The position numbers and the translations under genes are program-made. Shown in pieces: positions 33,184 to 42,488 of a DNA stretch of 64,000 nt (positions are counted from its first letter, which is position 1; each line of letters opens with the position of its first letter). Below the pieces are notes generated by a model, which saw only the letters and a program-made list of their open reading frames with translations, was not told where the DNA came from and ran no database searches. This stretch comes from Arthrobacter sp. EPSL27 (GTDB lineage: Bacteria > Actinomycetota > Actinomycetes > Actinomycetales > Micrococcaceae), in the NCBI RefSeq assembly GCF_001512305.1, contig NZ_LNUT01000005.1:1399774-1463773 (forward strand), given 5' to 3'.

Positions 33184-33516
33184 AAGTTTTATAGGTCTTT
33201 CAGGCGGTGTCCGTGCAGACATCGGCCCCCGTACCGGTTGGCGCAGGGGTTCGCCGAAGAAAAGTCAGGTGATCAACCACGCCGCTGCCGGGTGGGCGGC
33301 GGCCGGGACCAAATAGAACGCGTTCATCGACGCAGGATGTGCCCTTCACATGAAAAATCCCACTTCCTGGCGGATTCCGGGGGAACCTGCCAGGCGGTCC
33401 GGCTGGTGAACCGGGCCGGTCTCTGAAGGAGACCAAAGTGGGCATCACTGCACATCAAGTCTGTCCAGTCTATCATCCCGGCGGCCCCGGGCCGGTTTCC
33501 TCCCGGTCCAGTGCGC
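33184..33516 (-). other. Long non-coding leader of the DEAD-box helicase gene
   Basis: These 333 bases between the helicase start and the end of the next gene have no convincing coding frame. On the transcript they offer hairpins GGTCTC-CTTCA-GAGACC (33434-33418) and CCTGGC/GCCAGG (33394-33366). A long leader of this kind is common upstream of cold-induced DEAD-box genes. No promoter could be fixed with certainty. Confidence 0.5.
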
Positions 33517-33864
33517 CTAGGGAGCCAGGGTGGGGGCGTGGAACAGCGGGACGTGCGGGCCCGCCGCTGCGGGCTTCCGTGCCTCCTGCGCGGGCAGTCC
33601 GGCCGCCCGCTTGACGTCCGCGCCGGATGCCCCCAGCCCGGCCGCTGCGGCAGGCACCGGGACCCGCCGGACAACCAGCACCTCGGCGTCGATCAGCCGC
33701 CTGGTGCCGGTCCGCTCGTCCAGGATCCAGAAGAGGTCAGTGTCCGCCACCGTGCGGATGACCTTGCCCCGGTGGAAGAGTTTCCCGTTGTGCCACGCCT
33801 CGATCTGGTCCCCCACCAACAGCTCCTCACACGATTGCACCTGCTGCCCAACGTCTACGGTCAT
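33517..33864 (-). CDS. Conserved hypothetical protein, 115 residues
   Basis: A 115-residue protein. The first 70 residues (TVDVGQQVQSCEELLVGDQI, AWHNGKLFHRGKVIRTVADTD, FWILDERTGTRRLIDAEVLV) suggest a small beta-barrel of KOW/SH3 type, and the remainder is Ala/Pro-rich and probably disordered. ATG 33864 has a strong GGAAGGAG site; the longer frame upstream is not coding. I do not recognise a function. It lies downstream-facing of the long helicase leader on the same strand. Confidence 0.65.
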   Translation of the reverse strand: MTVDVGQQVQSCEELLVGDQIEAWHNGKLFHRGKVIRTVADTDLFWILDERTGTRRLIDAEVLVVRRVPVPAAAAGLGASGADVKRAAGLPAQEARKPAAAGPHVPLFHAPTLAP

Positions 33865-34076
33865 GGCCTGCTCCTTCCGTGGACCCGGATCCACCCCAGT
33901 GTCATTCCGGCTTCCGGCCCCAGCCTCCCCTACCGAGGTTTCAAGGGCGTTTCGGCAGAGTGATCTTCGTGTGTCAGTTTCGGGCGCCGCCGGGCGCCTG
34001 GTGCCGCGCGCCTGTTGCAGAGTGCCGGGCCCTGCAATGATGAGGGAACCCAACCCCACCACCGGCGAGGACTTTT

Positions 34077-34742
34077 ATGACTGAGCAGACACACCCCGGG
34101 CCCGGCAGCGACGACGGCGCAGCCCAGATGTGGGACGAGATGTACCGAAGCCGGGAGCGGGTCTGGAGCGGCGAGCCGAATCCGCAACTGATCGCCGAGG
34201 CCGCGCCCCTGCCGCCCGGGACGGCCCTCGACCTGGGCTGCGGCGAGGGTGCGGACGCCATCTGGCTCGCCAGCCGCGGCTGGACCGTCACCGCCGTCGA
34301 TGTCTCCGGCGTCGCTTTGGAGCGGGCCAAGGCGCATGCCGAGGAGCGCGGGCAGGGCGGGAAGATCACGTGGGTGCAGCAGGATCTGGCCACGTGGGTG
34401 CCTGGCGAGCTCTTCGATCTGGTCACGGCGCAGTTCCTGCATTCCACCGCGATGCCGTGGCAGCAGGCGCTGCAGGTGGCCGCCGCCGCGGTGCGGACCG
34501 GCGGCACACTGCTGATCGTGGGCCACCACCCCGAGGGGCTGCCGCCATGGGGGAAGCACCACGAGCACGGGACTGAGCGGTTCTACACGGCGGAACAGCT
34601 GGCCGCCGAGCTGGGGATTGAAGCGCCCGAGTGGCGGCTCGACGTCGTCGACACCCGGTACCGCAGCGCCACCGGGCCCGACGGCGAGGCCGCCGCCCTG
34701 GCGGACGCCGTGCTGCGCGCCACCCGCCTCGCCGCCCACTGA
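34077..34742 (+). CDS. SAM-dependent methyltransferase (TehB/thiopurine-type class I)
   Basis: A 221-residue class I methyltransferase. WDEMYRSRERVWSGEPNPQL at the N-terminus, motif I ALDLGCGEGADAIWLA (residues 47-62), acidic motif II VTAVDVSG and VQQDLATW are clear. The N-terminal W(S)GEPNP pattern is common in tellurite/chloride- or thiol-methylating proteins of the TehB group. The substrate is unknown. It starts at ATG 34077 and is followed by a 419-base non-coding region. Confidence 0.87.
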   Translation: MTEQTHPGPGSDDGAAQMWDEMYRSRERVWSGEPNPQLIAEAAPLPPGTALDLGCGEGADAIWLASRGWTVTAVDVSGVALERAKAHAEERGQGGKITWVQQDLATWVPGELFDLVTAQFLHSTAMPWQQALQVAAAAVRTGGTLLIVGHHPEGLPPWGKHHEHGTERFYTAEQLAAELGIEAPEWRLDVVDTRYRSATGPDGEAAALADAVLRATRLAAH

Positions 34743-35161
34743 GCGCGGCACCTGCCGCACCCCGTCCGGCTTCGAACGCGACGGAAGCGTGCGGGGTCGA
34801 CGGAACGTTCCGGCGACCCCGCGCGCTTCGGTCGACCTCGCGAACGGCCCCGCGGGTTTTTACGTATGACATGGGACACAGGGCGACAAATGGGCCGCGG
34901 ATGCTCGACAGGTGTCGAACCGGAAACTTCGCAGCGGGCCGGCCAGTGAGGGGCCGCCTCCCGCGTCACGGCAAGGCCGCGCCCGCCGCAGGGGCGCCGG
35001 ACGCCACCAGCCGGCCGGAAGCCGCCGCCGCGGATCTGCCCCGATCCCGCCCCTACGCTTAAACCACCCCACCAAGTGTTAGCTCCGTCACACCTGCGAC
35101 GGATCCGTGCGGGCCGCGGGAATGTCCTCCGGCGGCCTGCCCGCAACAAGGAAGAAGCCTC
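34743..35161. other. 419-base intergenic region with a large palindrome
   Basis: No credible coding frame is seen in either strand. The first third holds the 56-bp near-palindrome at 34779-34834 and then a GCGGGTTTTT tract (34851-34860) that could end transcription of the methyltransferase gene. The rest is GC-rich with no obvious motif and supplies the promoter and leader of the permease gene; AAGGAAGAAG directly precedes its ATG. Confidence 0.6.
34779..34834. repeat. 56-bp near-perfect palindrome
   Basis: The two 28-base halves (34779-34806 and 34807-34834) are complementary at 25 positions; mismatches are at 34800/34813, 34790/34823 and 34783/34830. The centre CGGAACGTTCCG (34801-34812) is perfect and is flanked by GCGGGGTCG and CGACCCCGC. 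It could form a cruciform or serve as a terminator, or be one copy of a dispersed palindromic element. Confidence 0.75.
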
Positions 35162-36646
35162 ATGTCTGAACGCTCCACCACGGCTGTCCCGAACACTGCA
35201 CCAGAATCCACCGCCAGCAGCCACGGCCAGGAACCACACCTCGCCCGGGCCCTGGGCAACCGGCACATCCAGCTGCTGGCGATCGGCGGCGCCATCGGCA
35301 CCGGCCTGTTCATGGGCTCCGGCAAAACCATCTCCCTGGCCGGCCCGTCCGTCATTTTCGTCTACATGATCATCGGCTTCATGCTGTTCTTCGTTATGCG
35401 GGCCATGGGCGAACTCCTGCTCTCGAACCTCAGCTACAAGTCCTTCAGCGACTTCGCCGGCGATCTGCTGGGCCCCTGGGCGGGCTTCTTCACGGGCTGG
35501 TCCTACTGGTTCTTCTGGGTGGTCACGGGCGTGGCCGACATCGTCGCGATCGCCGGGTACGTGGACAAACTGGCCCCCGGCACGCCGCTGTGGATCCCGG
35601 CCCTCATCACCCCGGTGGTGCTGATCCTGCTGAACCTCCCCACGGTCAAGGCCTTTGGCGAGGCGGAATTCTGGTTCGCCATCATCAAGGTGGTGGCCAT
35701 CCTCGCCCTGATCGCCACAGGCATCGTTATGATCGCCACGCACTTCACCTCCCCCAGCGGCGCGGTGGCCAGCCTCTCCAACATCTGGAACGACGGCGGC
35801 ATGTTCCCGCACGGCATGTTCGGCTTCATCCTCGGATTCCAGATCGCCATCTTCGCGTTCGCCGGCATCGAACTGGTGGGCACGGCGGCCGCTGAAACCA
35901 AGAACCCGGAAAAGAACCTGCCGCGGGCCATCAACTCCATCCCCATCCGGGTGCTGCTGTTCTACGTGGGCGCCCTGGTGGTCATCATGGCGGTCAACCC
36001 GTGGCGCAGCATCGATCCCGGCAGCAGCCCGTTCATCGGCATGTTCACCCTCGCCGGCCTCGGCATCGCCGCGGTGGTCATCAACCTGGTGGTGCTGACG
36101 TCCGCGGCCTCCAGCGCCAACTCCGGCATCTACTCCACCTCCCGCATGGTCTACGGCCTGGCCCAGGACGGCAACGCCCCGAAGGCCTTCGGCAAGCTGA
36201 GCATCCGCAAGGTGCCGCAGAACGCCCTGCTGTTCTCCTGCATCTTCCTGCTGGCCGGGCTGGTGCTGCTCTACTCCGGCGATTCCGTGATCGGCGCGTT
36301 CACCATCGTCACGTCGGTGGCCTCGGTGCTGACCATGTTCGTGTGGTCCATGATCCTGGTCAGCTACATCGTGTTCCGCCGCCGCCGGCCCGAGCTGCAC
36401 GCGGCGTCGAAGTTCAAGATGCCGGGTTCGGGCTTTATGCCCTACGTGGTGCTCGCGTTCTTCGGTTTTATGCTGGTGGCGCTGGGCCAGGCCGACGATA
36501 CCCGGCTGGCGCTACTGGTGGCGCCGCTCTGGTTCCTGCTGCTCGGCGGCGCCTGGTATTTCAACCGCCAGACGCCGCTGCAGCAGGCGCGGATCGCGGA
36601 GTGGAAGGCAGTGCGCGACGCCGGGACGGTCACCGCAGCTCGCTGA
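35162..36646 (+). CDS. Amino acid permease (CycA-like, APC superfamily)
   Basis: A 494-residue APC permease with 12 helices. RALGNRHIQLLAIGGAIGTGLFMGSGK (shown in part) is the TM1 motif, and GFQIAIFAFAGIELVGTAAAETKNPEKNLP is the conserved TM6 / loop block of AAT-family carriers. It is closest in pattern to D-serine/D-alanine/glycine transporters (YWFFWVVTGVADIVAIAGYV). ATG 35162 follows AAGGAAGAAG. Proton-coupled uptake of small neutral amino acids is the probable role. Confidence 0.87.
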   Translation: MSERSTTAVPNTAPESTASSHGQEPHLARALGNRHIQLLAIGGAIGTGLFMGSGKTISLAGPSVIFVYMIIGFMLFFVMRAMGELLLSNLSYKSFSDFAGDLLGPWAGFFTGWSYWFFWVVTGVADIVAIAGYVDKLAPGTPLWIPALITPVVLILLNLPTVKAFGEAEFWFAIIKVVAILALIATGIVMIATHFTSPSGAVASLSNIWNDGGMFPHGMFGFILGFQIAIFAFAGIELVGTAAAETKNPEKNLPRAINSIPIRVLLFYVGALVVIMAVNPWRSIDPGSSPFIGMFTLAGLGIAAVVINLVVLTSAASSANSGIYSTSRMVYGLAQDGNAPKAFGKLSIRKVPQNALLFSCIFLLAGLVLLYSGDSVIGAFTIVTSVASVLTMFVWSMILVSYIVFRRRRPELHAASKFKMPGSGFMPYVVLAFFGFMLVALGQADDTRLALLVAPLWFLLLGGAWYFNRQTPLQQARIAEWKAVRDAGTVTAAR

Positions 36647-36668
36647 CCAACGCGCCGGGCGCCGGTCC

Positions 36669-38117
36669 TTACCGGCGCCCGGCCACCCGCGGGGCCACCG
36701 CCACGGCGGCGGCCCCGATCAGCGCCGTCAGGGCGAAGACACCGGCGAAGGATGCCGCCGCCGTCGTGAACGCCGCAAAGATGATTCCCGTGGTGGCGAG
36801 CGACAGCGCCCCGCCCAGGGAATCCGAGATGGACATCGCCGAGCTGTTGAAACCCTCGTTGTCCCTGGTGGACAGGGCCAGGGTCATGACGCTCAGGCGC
36901 GCATACATCAGGCCCATGCCGGCTCCGGCGAGGATCCACGCGGCAATCGCGACGGCGGCGGGCCAGCCCAGGAGCGTGGTCACGAGCACCAGGACGACGG
37001 CGGCCAGGACCAGGGCCGCTCCGGTCCGGACCGCGCGGCGGTGATCCAGCCGCGGCCCCAGCCGGCCCTGGACCGCGGACCCAGCGGCCCAGGCCACCGC
37101 GCCGCCCGTGAGCGCCAGCCCGGCGAAGGTGGGCGAGAAGGAGTACCGCTCCACCAGGAGGTACGGCAGGTACACCTCGGCGCCGAAGAACGCCGCAGCG
37201 GCCAGGCCGCGCGTAAGAATGACGCTGGGGAGGCCCCGGCGGGCCGTTAGGGTCCCCCTCGGCACCAGTGGCCGGACGGCGATGAGGGCCACCACGACGG
37301 CGGCCACGGCTACGAACCCGCCGGCCACCGGGAGCCGGGCGGACAGGTTCAGGCCAAGCACCGCGAGCGCCGCAAGCGCAGCCCAGGCCAGCCGGCCGGA
37401 GGCCGAGGTTTTCCGCGGTACAGGGGCGGACATGTCCCCCGGCGCGGCAGTGTATCTTTCGGCGTTGTTTCCGCCATCGCTCGTTTTGCCGTCGCCTGTT
37501 CCGCCGTCGCGGGTGCCGTGCAGCCCGCGCAGGGCCGGCACGATCATCAGCAGGGCCGGCACCACCAGGCCCACGACCCCCAGGAACACCCAGTGCCAGC
37601 TGAGCAGCTGCGCCACGATGCCGGCGGCAAAAGGTCCCACCAGCGAGGGGATCACCCAGGCCGCGGAAAACGCGGCGAAGATCTTCGGATGCAGCACGGC
37701 CGGATAGACCCGGGCGATCACCACATACAGCGCCACCGTCATGGCCCCGCCGCCCAGGCCCTGCACCAGCCGGCCCGCCACGAGGGCCGGCATGGTCTCC
37801 GCCGTCCCCGCGACCAGCAGGCCCACCACGAACATGGCCACGGACGCGTACAGCGGCCCCACCGGGCCGCGCCGGTCGGACCAGCTGCCGGCGGCCACCA
37901 TCCCGATAACGCCGGTGGCCAGCGGGCCGGCAAACGCCAGGGCGTACAAGGCGGCGCCATCCAGCTCACGGCTGACCACCGGCATGATGGTGGTGACGGC
38001 CAGCGATTCGAACGCGGCCAGGAACACCAGGGCGCAGGCGCCCAGCGTCACCAGGACGTAGTCGCGGTGGAAGATGCCGGCTGATTCGAGGGTCGCGGCG
38101 GGGGCGGTACGGGGCAA
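36669..38117 (-). CDS. MFS transporter (DHA2-like drug exporter)
   Basis: A 482-residue carrier. FLAAFESLAVTTIMPVVSRELDG with the TM1 pattern of DHA exporters, GSWSDRRGPVGPLY (motif A), and GRLVQGLGGGAMTVALYVVIARVYP (motif C-like) are visible. A disordered loop of about 45 residues (DGGTGDGKTSDGGNN...) separates the two halves. No linked regulator is apparent. It starts at ATG 38117 and converges with the amino acid permease. Its substrate is unknown. Confidence 0.82.
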   Translation of the reverse strand: MPRTAPAATLESAGIFHRDYVLVTLGACALVFLAAFESLAVTTIMPVVSRELDGAALYALAFAGPLATGVIGMVAAGSWSDRRGPVGPLYASVAMFVVGLLVAGTAETMPALVAGRLVQGLGGGAMTVALYVVIARVYPAVLHPKIFAAFSAAWVIPSLVGPFAAGIVAQLLSWHWVFLGVVGLVVPALLMIVPALRGLHGTRDGGTGDGKTSDGGNNAERYTAAPGDMSAPVPRKTSASGRLAWAALAALAVLGLNLSARLPVAGGFVAVAAVVVALIAVRPLVPRGTLTARRGLPSVILTRGLAAAAFFGAEVYLPYLLVERYSFSPTFAGLALTGGAVAWAAGSAVQGRLGPRLDHRRAVRTGAALVLAAVVLVLVTTLLGWPAAVAIAAWILAGAGMGLMYARLSVMTLALSTRDNEGFNSSAMSISDSLGGALSLATTGIIFAAFTTAAASFAGVFALTALIGAAAVAVAPRVAGRR

Positions 38118-38260
38118 GGGCCTGGCCTGATCGATAGTTCTGGAGGGGTGGTGGCTTTAGGGGAAGCATGCCACAGGCGGCGGCCGGGCGCACCCGCACC
38201 GTGCGGTTCTATACTTCCCGGAAGACCGCGGCGGCATAGACGGCGAGAGGACACAAGGAC

Positions 38261-39466
38261 GTGACTGAACGGATCGGCATCATTGGCGGCGGGATTGTGG
38301 GAATCGCACTGGCGCGGGCGCTGGCCCAGGCCGGGATCGGCGAGGTCACCGTCTTCGAGAAGGAGCACCGGCTGGCCGCCCACCAGACCGGCCACAACTC
38401 CGGCGTCGTGCATGCGGGTCTGTACTACGCGGAAGGGTCACTGAAGGCGCGCCTGTGCGTTGCCGGCCGGTCAGCCCTGCGGGAGTTCTGCCAGGAAAAG
38501 AACCTGCCCTACCGGGAAGCCGGGAAGCTGGTGGTCGCCGTCGACGAGTCCGAGCTCCCGGCCCTCGCGGAGATCGAACGCCGGTCCCGGGCGAACGGGG
38601 TGCCCGGCCTGGCCCGGCTTGACGGCGCCGCGCGGCTGCGCGAGATCGAGCCGCACGTGGCGGGTGTGGCAGCGGTCCATTCGCCGCACACCGCCGTCGT
38701 CGATTTCGCGGCGATCACCGAAGCGCTGGCCCAAGACGTCCGGGCCGCGGGCGGGACCATCCTGCTGGGGCAGGAGGTGGTGTCGATGGCCGTGGCGGGG
38801 AGCACTGTGCTGGTGGTGGCGGCGGGGTCGGAGCACGTCTTCGACCGGGTGATCGCCTGCGCCGGCCTGCAGTCCGACGTCGTGGCGCGCCTGGTGGGTG
38901 CTGACCCCTCGCCGAAGATCCTGCCGTTTCGGGGCGAATACTGGTCGCTCAGCCCGGAACGGACAGACCTGGTGCGGGGCATGATCTACCCGGTCCCGGA
39001 CCCGCGGTTCCCGTTCCTGGGCGTGCACTTCACCCGCGGAGTGTACGGCGACGTGCACGTGGGCCCCAATGCCGTTCCGGCGCTGGCCCGCGAGGGCTAC
39101 GGGTGGCGGGCGGTGTCGGCGAAGGACACCTGGGAGTCGCTGCGCTGGCCCGGGGCCTGGCCGCTGGCGAAGAAACACTGGCGGATGGGGGTGGAGGAGA
39201 TCAGCGCGTCGTTGGTCAAAACCCTGTACTACCGCAAGGCCAGGCGCTTCATCCCGGAACTCGCCATGGCGGACCTCACGGCGAAGACGGCGGCGGGCGT
39301 CCGGGCGCAGGCCTGGGACCGGGACGGGTCGCTGCTGGACGATTTCGCCGTGGACCAGATAGGACCCGTGACGCTGCTGCGGAACGCGCCCTCACCGGCG
39401 GCGACGTCGTGCCTGGCCATTGCGGACCATCTGGTGGACCGGTACCTGAACGTCCGGCGGCCGTAG
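38261..39466 (+). CDS. lhgO: L-2-hydroxyglutarate oxidase LhgO
   Basis: A 401-residue FAD enzyme of the D-amino acid oxidase fold. The N-terminal IGIIGGGIVGIALARALAQ binds FAD, HNSGVVHAGLYYAEGSLKARLC is the LhgO/L2HGDH hallmark, and PVPDPRFPFLGVHFTRGVYGDVHVGPNAVPAL is equally typical. It oxidises L-2-hydroxyglutarate to 2-oxoglutarate and can pass electrons to quinones. GTG 38261 was chosen (GAGAGG and AAGGAC upstream). It is a lone gene between two MFS genes. Confidence 0.9.
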   Translation: MTERIGIIGGGIVGIALARALAQAGIGEVTVFEKEHRLAAHQTGHNSGVVHAGLYYAEGSLKARLCVAGRSALREFCQEKNLPYREAGKLVVAVDESELPALAEIERRSRANGVPGLARLDGAARLREIEPHVAGVAAVHSPHTAVVDFAAITEALAQDVRAAGGTILLGQEVVSMAVAGSTVLVVAAGSEHVFDRVIACAGLQSDVVARLVGADPSPKILPFRGEYWSLSPERTDLVRGMIYPVPDPRFPFLGVHFTRGVYGDVHVGPNAVPALAREGYGWRAVSAKDTWESLRWPGAWPLAKKHWRMGVEEISASLVKTLYYRKARRFIPELAMADLTAKTAAGVRAQAWDRDGSLLDDFAVDQIGPVTLLRNAPSPAATSCLAIADHLVDRYLNVRRP

Positions 39467-39492
39467 GGCACTGGAGTGCCGCGTGCCCGGGG

Positions 39493-40791
39493 TCAGCCGC
39501 CGACGTAGCGGTCGCGCCCGGCGCGGTACCCGAACACCGCGGCCAGGGACCCGACGGCGAGGAAAAGCACCCCGGCGGCCGCGAAGGACCCCGTGGCCTG
39601 GTGCAGCTGCCCCACCATCAGGGTGCCGGTGGAGCCCACCCCGTAGCCCACGCCCTGCATCATGCCGGACAGGTGCGCGGCGGTGTGCCCGTCGCGGGTG
39701 CGGACCATGATCATGGTCAGCGCGACGGCGGTCAGGCTGCCCTGGCCCAGGCCCAGCAGCCCGGTCCACAGCCAGATGAGCTGCAGCGGGCCGAAGATGC
39801 TCAGCGCGAAGCCGGCGCCGGTCATCAGCGCCACCACGGTGTTGATGCCGCGCTGGTCCCGGAACCGGGTGGCGAGCGCCGGGGCAAACAAGGAGCCCAG
39901 CATCTGCAGCACGATCGAGACGGAGACGATCAGCCCGGCCGTGCCGCCGTCCACGCCGCGTTCGCGCAGGATCGGCGCCAGCCAGGCGAAGACGCTGAAG
40001 GACATCATGGCCTGCAGCACCATAAAGATGGTCACCTGCCAGGCGATGGCCGAGCGCCACACGTTCACGCCGCCGTGCAGCGCGTGCTGGCGGCCGTGGC
40101 GCTGCCGGACGGCCACCGGCAGGAACAGCAGGAGGACCACGCCGGCGGGCAGCGCCCAGAACCGCAGCGCCGCGGTCCAGTCGCCCGTCGCGGCAAAAAC
40201 GGGATACGTGAATCCGGCGCCGAGGGCCGCGGAGGCGCAGATCGCCGTGGTGTAGAGGCCGCCCATGAGTCCCAGCCGGTGCGGGAAGTCGCGTTTCACC
40301 AGGCCGGGCAGCAGCACGTTGCAGAGCGAGATCGCGGCGCCGCATGCTGCTGTCCCGGCCAGCAGCGCGGGGAGGTGCCCGGCGTCCCCCGCTTCGAGGG
40401 GGCGCAGCAGCAGCCCCGCGGTCAGGACCGCCATGGCGCCCAGCAGCACCCGCTCGGCGCCGAACCGGCGGGCCAGTACGGGTGCCAGCGGCGCGAAGAC
40501 TCCCAGCAGCGTCACCGGCACGGTGGTGAGGACCACCACCGCCCAGCCGGGCAGCCCGGCGTCGGCCGTCACCTCGGGAAGCACCGCGGAGAAACTGGAG
40601 AACACGGTGCGGAGGTTCAGTCCGATCAGGACCAGGCAGACGCCCAGGTAGGCCAGGGCGCGGCGGCCGGCCACGCGGGTGGGTTCCGCCGCGGGGACGT
40701 CGTCGATTTCGGCGTCCACCAGCAGGCCCCGGCCGTCCTCGATCTTGAGGCCGCCGACGGTGGAGTCCTGGGAGCTCTTCGGTACAGTCAC
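39493..40791 (-). CDS. MFS transporter, CynX/NimT family
   Basis: A 432-residue carrier with an acidic N-terminal tail of 40 residues. LNLRTVFSSFSAVLPEV after TM1 and LGLGQGSLTAVALTMIMVRTRDGHTAAHLSGMMQGVGYGVGSTG in the second half are typical of the cyanate/2-nitroimidazole transporter group (long stretch cited by position: residues 325-370). Physiological substrates are unknown for most. ATG 40791 is used. It is separated by 69 bases from the upstream methyltransferase on the same strand. Confidence 0.83.
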   Translation of the reverse strand: MTVPKSSQDSTVGGLKIEDGRGLLVDAEIDDVPAAEPTRVAGRRALAYLGVCLVLIGLNLRTVFSSFSAVLPEVTADAGLPGWAVVVLTTVPVTLLGVFAPLAPVLARRFGAERVLLGAMAVLTAGLLLRPLEAGDAGHLPALLAGTAACGAAISLCNVLLPGLVKRDFPHRLGLMGGLYTTAICASAALGAGFTYPVFAATGDWTAALRFWALPAGVVLLLFLPVAVRQRHGRQHALHGGVNVWRSAIAWQVTIFMVLQAMMSFSVFAWLAPILRERGVDGGTAGLIVSVSIVLQMLGSLFAPALATRFRDQRGINTVVALMTGAGFALSIFGPLQLIWLWTGLLGLGQGSLTAVALTMIMVRTRDGHTAAHLSGMMQGVGYGVGSTGTLMVGQLHQATGSFAAAGVLFLAVGSLAAVFGYRAGRDRYVGG

Positions 40792-40860
40792 GGACCCATT
40801 CTGGCAGGCCGGGCGCCGCGGGAGTTGTCAACAGCCCCCGCCGCCGCCCTGGGCGTCCGC

Positions 40861-41478
40861 TCAGCTCCGGCTGAGGATCAGGTACCGTTCGTCGCTGATC
40901 TCCTTTCCCCACAGTGCCGGGTCCGTCAACGGCACGACGTCGGCATGGCGGCGGTGCCGGAGCACCAGGTCCCGGCACTCCTGGGCGGGTATCCCGGCGC
41001 CGGTACCCCACAGCCCCTCGACCAGGACCATGGTTCCCGTTCCGCGCAGGAGCCGGGCCCAGCGGCCCAGCGCCGCGTCCTGATCCGGCAGCGCCCACAC
41101 CACGTGCCGGGCCAGCACCACGTCACAGCTTGCCGGCGGGTACGGCGGTTCCGAGGCGTCACCCTGCAGGAAGTCCACCGCCGCCTGGGGCGGAAACCCG
41201 CCGGCAGCGGCAGCCCGGGCAGCTTTGGCCTGCGCCGCTTCCACCATCCGGGCGGAGAGGTCCAGGCCCCGGACGCGGTGGCCGGCCTCCGCCAGCAGGA
41301 GGGACAGGCTGCCGGTCCCGCAGCCCAGATCCGCCACGTCGCTGCCGGGCCCGGGAATGAGCGGCAGGATCAGGTCCGCCCATGCCCGCCGGACGGCCGG
41401 ATCCCGCAGACCGTGGTCGGCTTCCTGGTCAAAATCCTTCGCCTGCGTGTCCCAGTATTCGCGTATTGCGTCGGTCAT
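40861..41478 (-). CDS. SAM-dependent class I methyltransferase
   Basis: A 205-residue methyltransferase. Motif I VADLGCGTGSLSLLLAEAGH (residues 47-66), motif II GLDLSARMVEAAQ and a post-I block VDFLQGDASEPPYPPASCDVVLARHVVW (in parts) are clear; the fold is the UbiE/COQ5-like Methyltransf_11/25 type. The target is unknown. It starts at ATG 41478, 86 bases from the divergent trmB start, so both may share a promoter region. Confidence 0.85.
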   Translation of the reverse strand: MTDAIREYWDTQAKDFDQEADHGLRDPAVRRAWADLILPLIPGPGSDVADLGCGTGSLSLLLAEAGHRVRGLDLSARMVEAAQAKAARAAAAGGFPPQAAVDFLQGDASEPPYPPASCDVVLARHVVWALPDQDAALGRWARLLRGTGTMVLVEGLWGTGAGIPAQECRDLVLRHRRHADVVPLTDPALWGKEISDERYLILSRS

Positions 41479-41564
41479 GCGGACAGTCTGCCACGGCCCC
41501 CGGACAGGAACGGCTGACCCGGTCCCGCCCGGCCGGACGGCGGAACTCCACTATTCTGGAAGGG

Positions 41565-42488
41565 ATGAGCGAAACCCCAGAATCCCCCGAAACGCCACAG
41601 CCGCCGCGCCCGGTGACCCCCGGCAGCCAGGCCTCCTTCGGCACCTACGGCGGCCGCCCGGTCAGCTTTGTGCGCCGCGGCACCCGGCTGCAGGGCCGCC
41701 GGCAGGCTGCGTGGGAGGAGCACTCCGACCGGTGGGCCGTGGAGGTCCCCCGGCACGTCGCCAACACGTCCGTGCACCCGGACTACGTCTTCGACGCCGA
41801 AGCCGAGTTCGGCCGCAAGGCTCCGCTGATCGTGGAAATCGGTTCCGGCCTGGGCGACGCCGTCTGCCACGCCGCCGAGGAGAACCCGGACACGGACTTC
41901 CTCGCCGTGGAGGTCTACACCCCGGGGCTGGCCAACACCCTGATCAAGATCAACAGCCGAGGCCTGACCAACGTCCGGGTGGTGGAGGCGAATGCCCCCG
42001 AGGTGCTGGCCACCATGCTGCCGGCCGGATCCGTGACAGAGCTTTGGGTCTTCTTCCCCGACCCCTGGCACAAGTCCCGGCACCACAAACGCCGCCTCAT
42101 CCAGCCGGCCTTCGCCGAGCTGGCATCGCGGGCCCTCAAGCCCGGGGGCATCTGGCGCATCGCGACGGACTGGTCCAACTACGCCGTCCACGTCCGGGAC
42201 GTCCTGTCCGGGTCCACCGACTTTGAGAACCTGCACGACGGCGAGCGCAGCGGCCCGGACAGCCCCCTCACCCAGGTGTGGGAATCCGGCGTCGAATCCC
42301 TGGTGGGCGGCGCCCCGGTCAAGGAAGGCCGCGCGCCGGTGAGCACGGAACACACCGGCCCCAACGAGGGCATCGACCAGACCGGGGGCTGGGCGCCGCG
42401 GTTCGACGGCCGGATCCTGACGAGCTTCGAGGGCAAAGCGCACGAGGCGGGCCGGCTCATTTTCGACCTGGTCTACCGCCGCCGGTAG
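41565..42488 (+). CDS. trmB: tRNA (guanosine(46)-N7)-methyltransferase TrmB
   Basis: A 307-residue enzyme that makes m7G46 in tRNA from SAM. VEIGSGLGDAVCHAAEENPDTDFLAVEV (in parts), NAPEVLATMLPAGSVTELWVFFPDPWHKSRHHKRRLI and GGIWRIATDWSNYA are the hallmark segments; FPDPWHK..H.KRR is diagnostic. An extra C-terminal insert of about 50 residues (VSTEHTGPNEGIDQTGG) is present, common in actinobacteria. ATG 41565 lies after GGAAGGG. TATTCT (41552-41557) ends 7 bases before it, so the leader is very short. Confidence 0.93.
   Translation: MSETPESPETPQPPRPVTPGSQASFGTYGGRPVSFVRRGTRLQGRRQAAWEEHSDRWAVEVPRHVANTSVHPDYVFDAEAEFGRKAPLIVEIGSGLGDAVCHAAEENPDTDFLAVEVYTPGLANTLIKINSRGLTNVRVVEANAPEVLATMLPAGSVTELWVFFPDPWHKSRHHKRRLIQPAFAELASRALKPGGIWRIATDWSNYAVHVRDVLSGSTDFENLHDGERSGPDSPLTQVWESGVESLVGGAPVKEGRAPVSTEHTGPNEGIDQTGGWAPRFDGRILTSFEGKAHEAGRLIFDLVYRRR

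Noticed and set aside
31303..33426. Plus-strand open frame of about 707 codons
   Set aside because: It is antisense to the DEAD-box helicase; the Ala/Gly/Arg composition mirrors the RGG tail.
34583..36400. Minus-strand open frame of about 605 codons
   Set aside because: It is antisense to the APC permease and shows repeated acidic residues typical of reverse translation of a membrane protein.
39103..41517. Plus-strand open frame of about 804 codons
   Set aside because: It crosses lhgO, the MFS and the methyltransferase genes on the other strand or in another frame, is His/Gln/Gly-rich, and has no domain.
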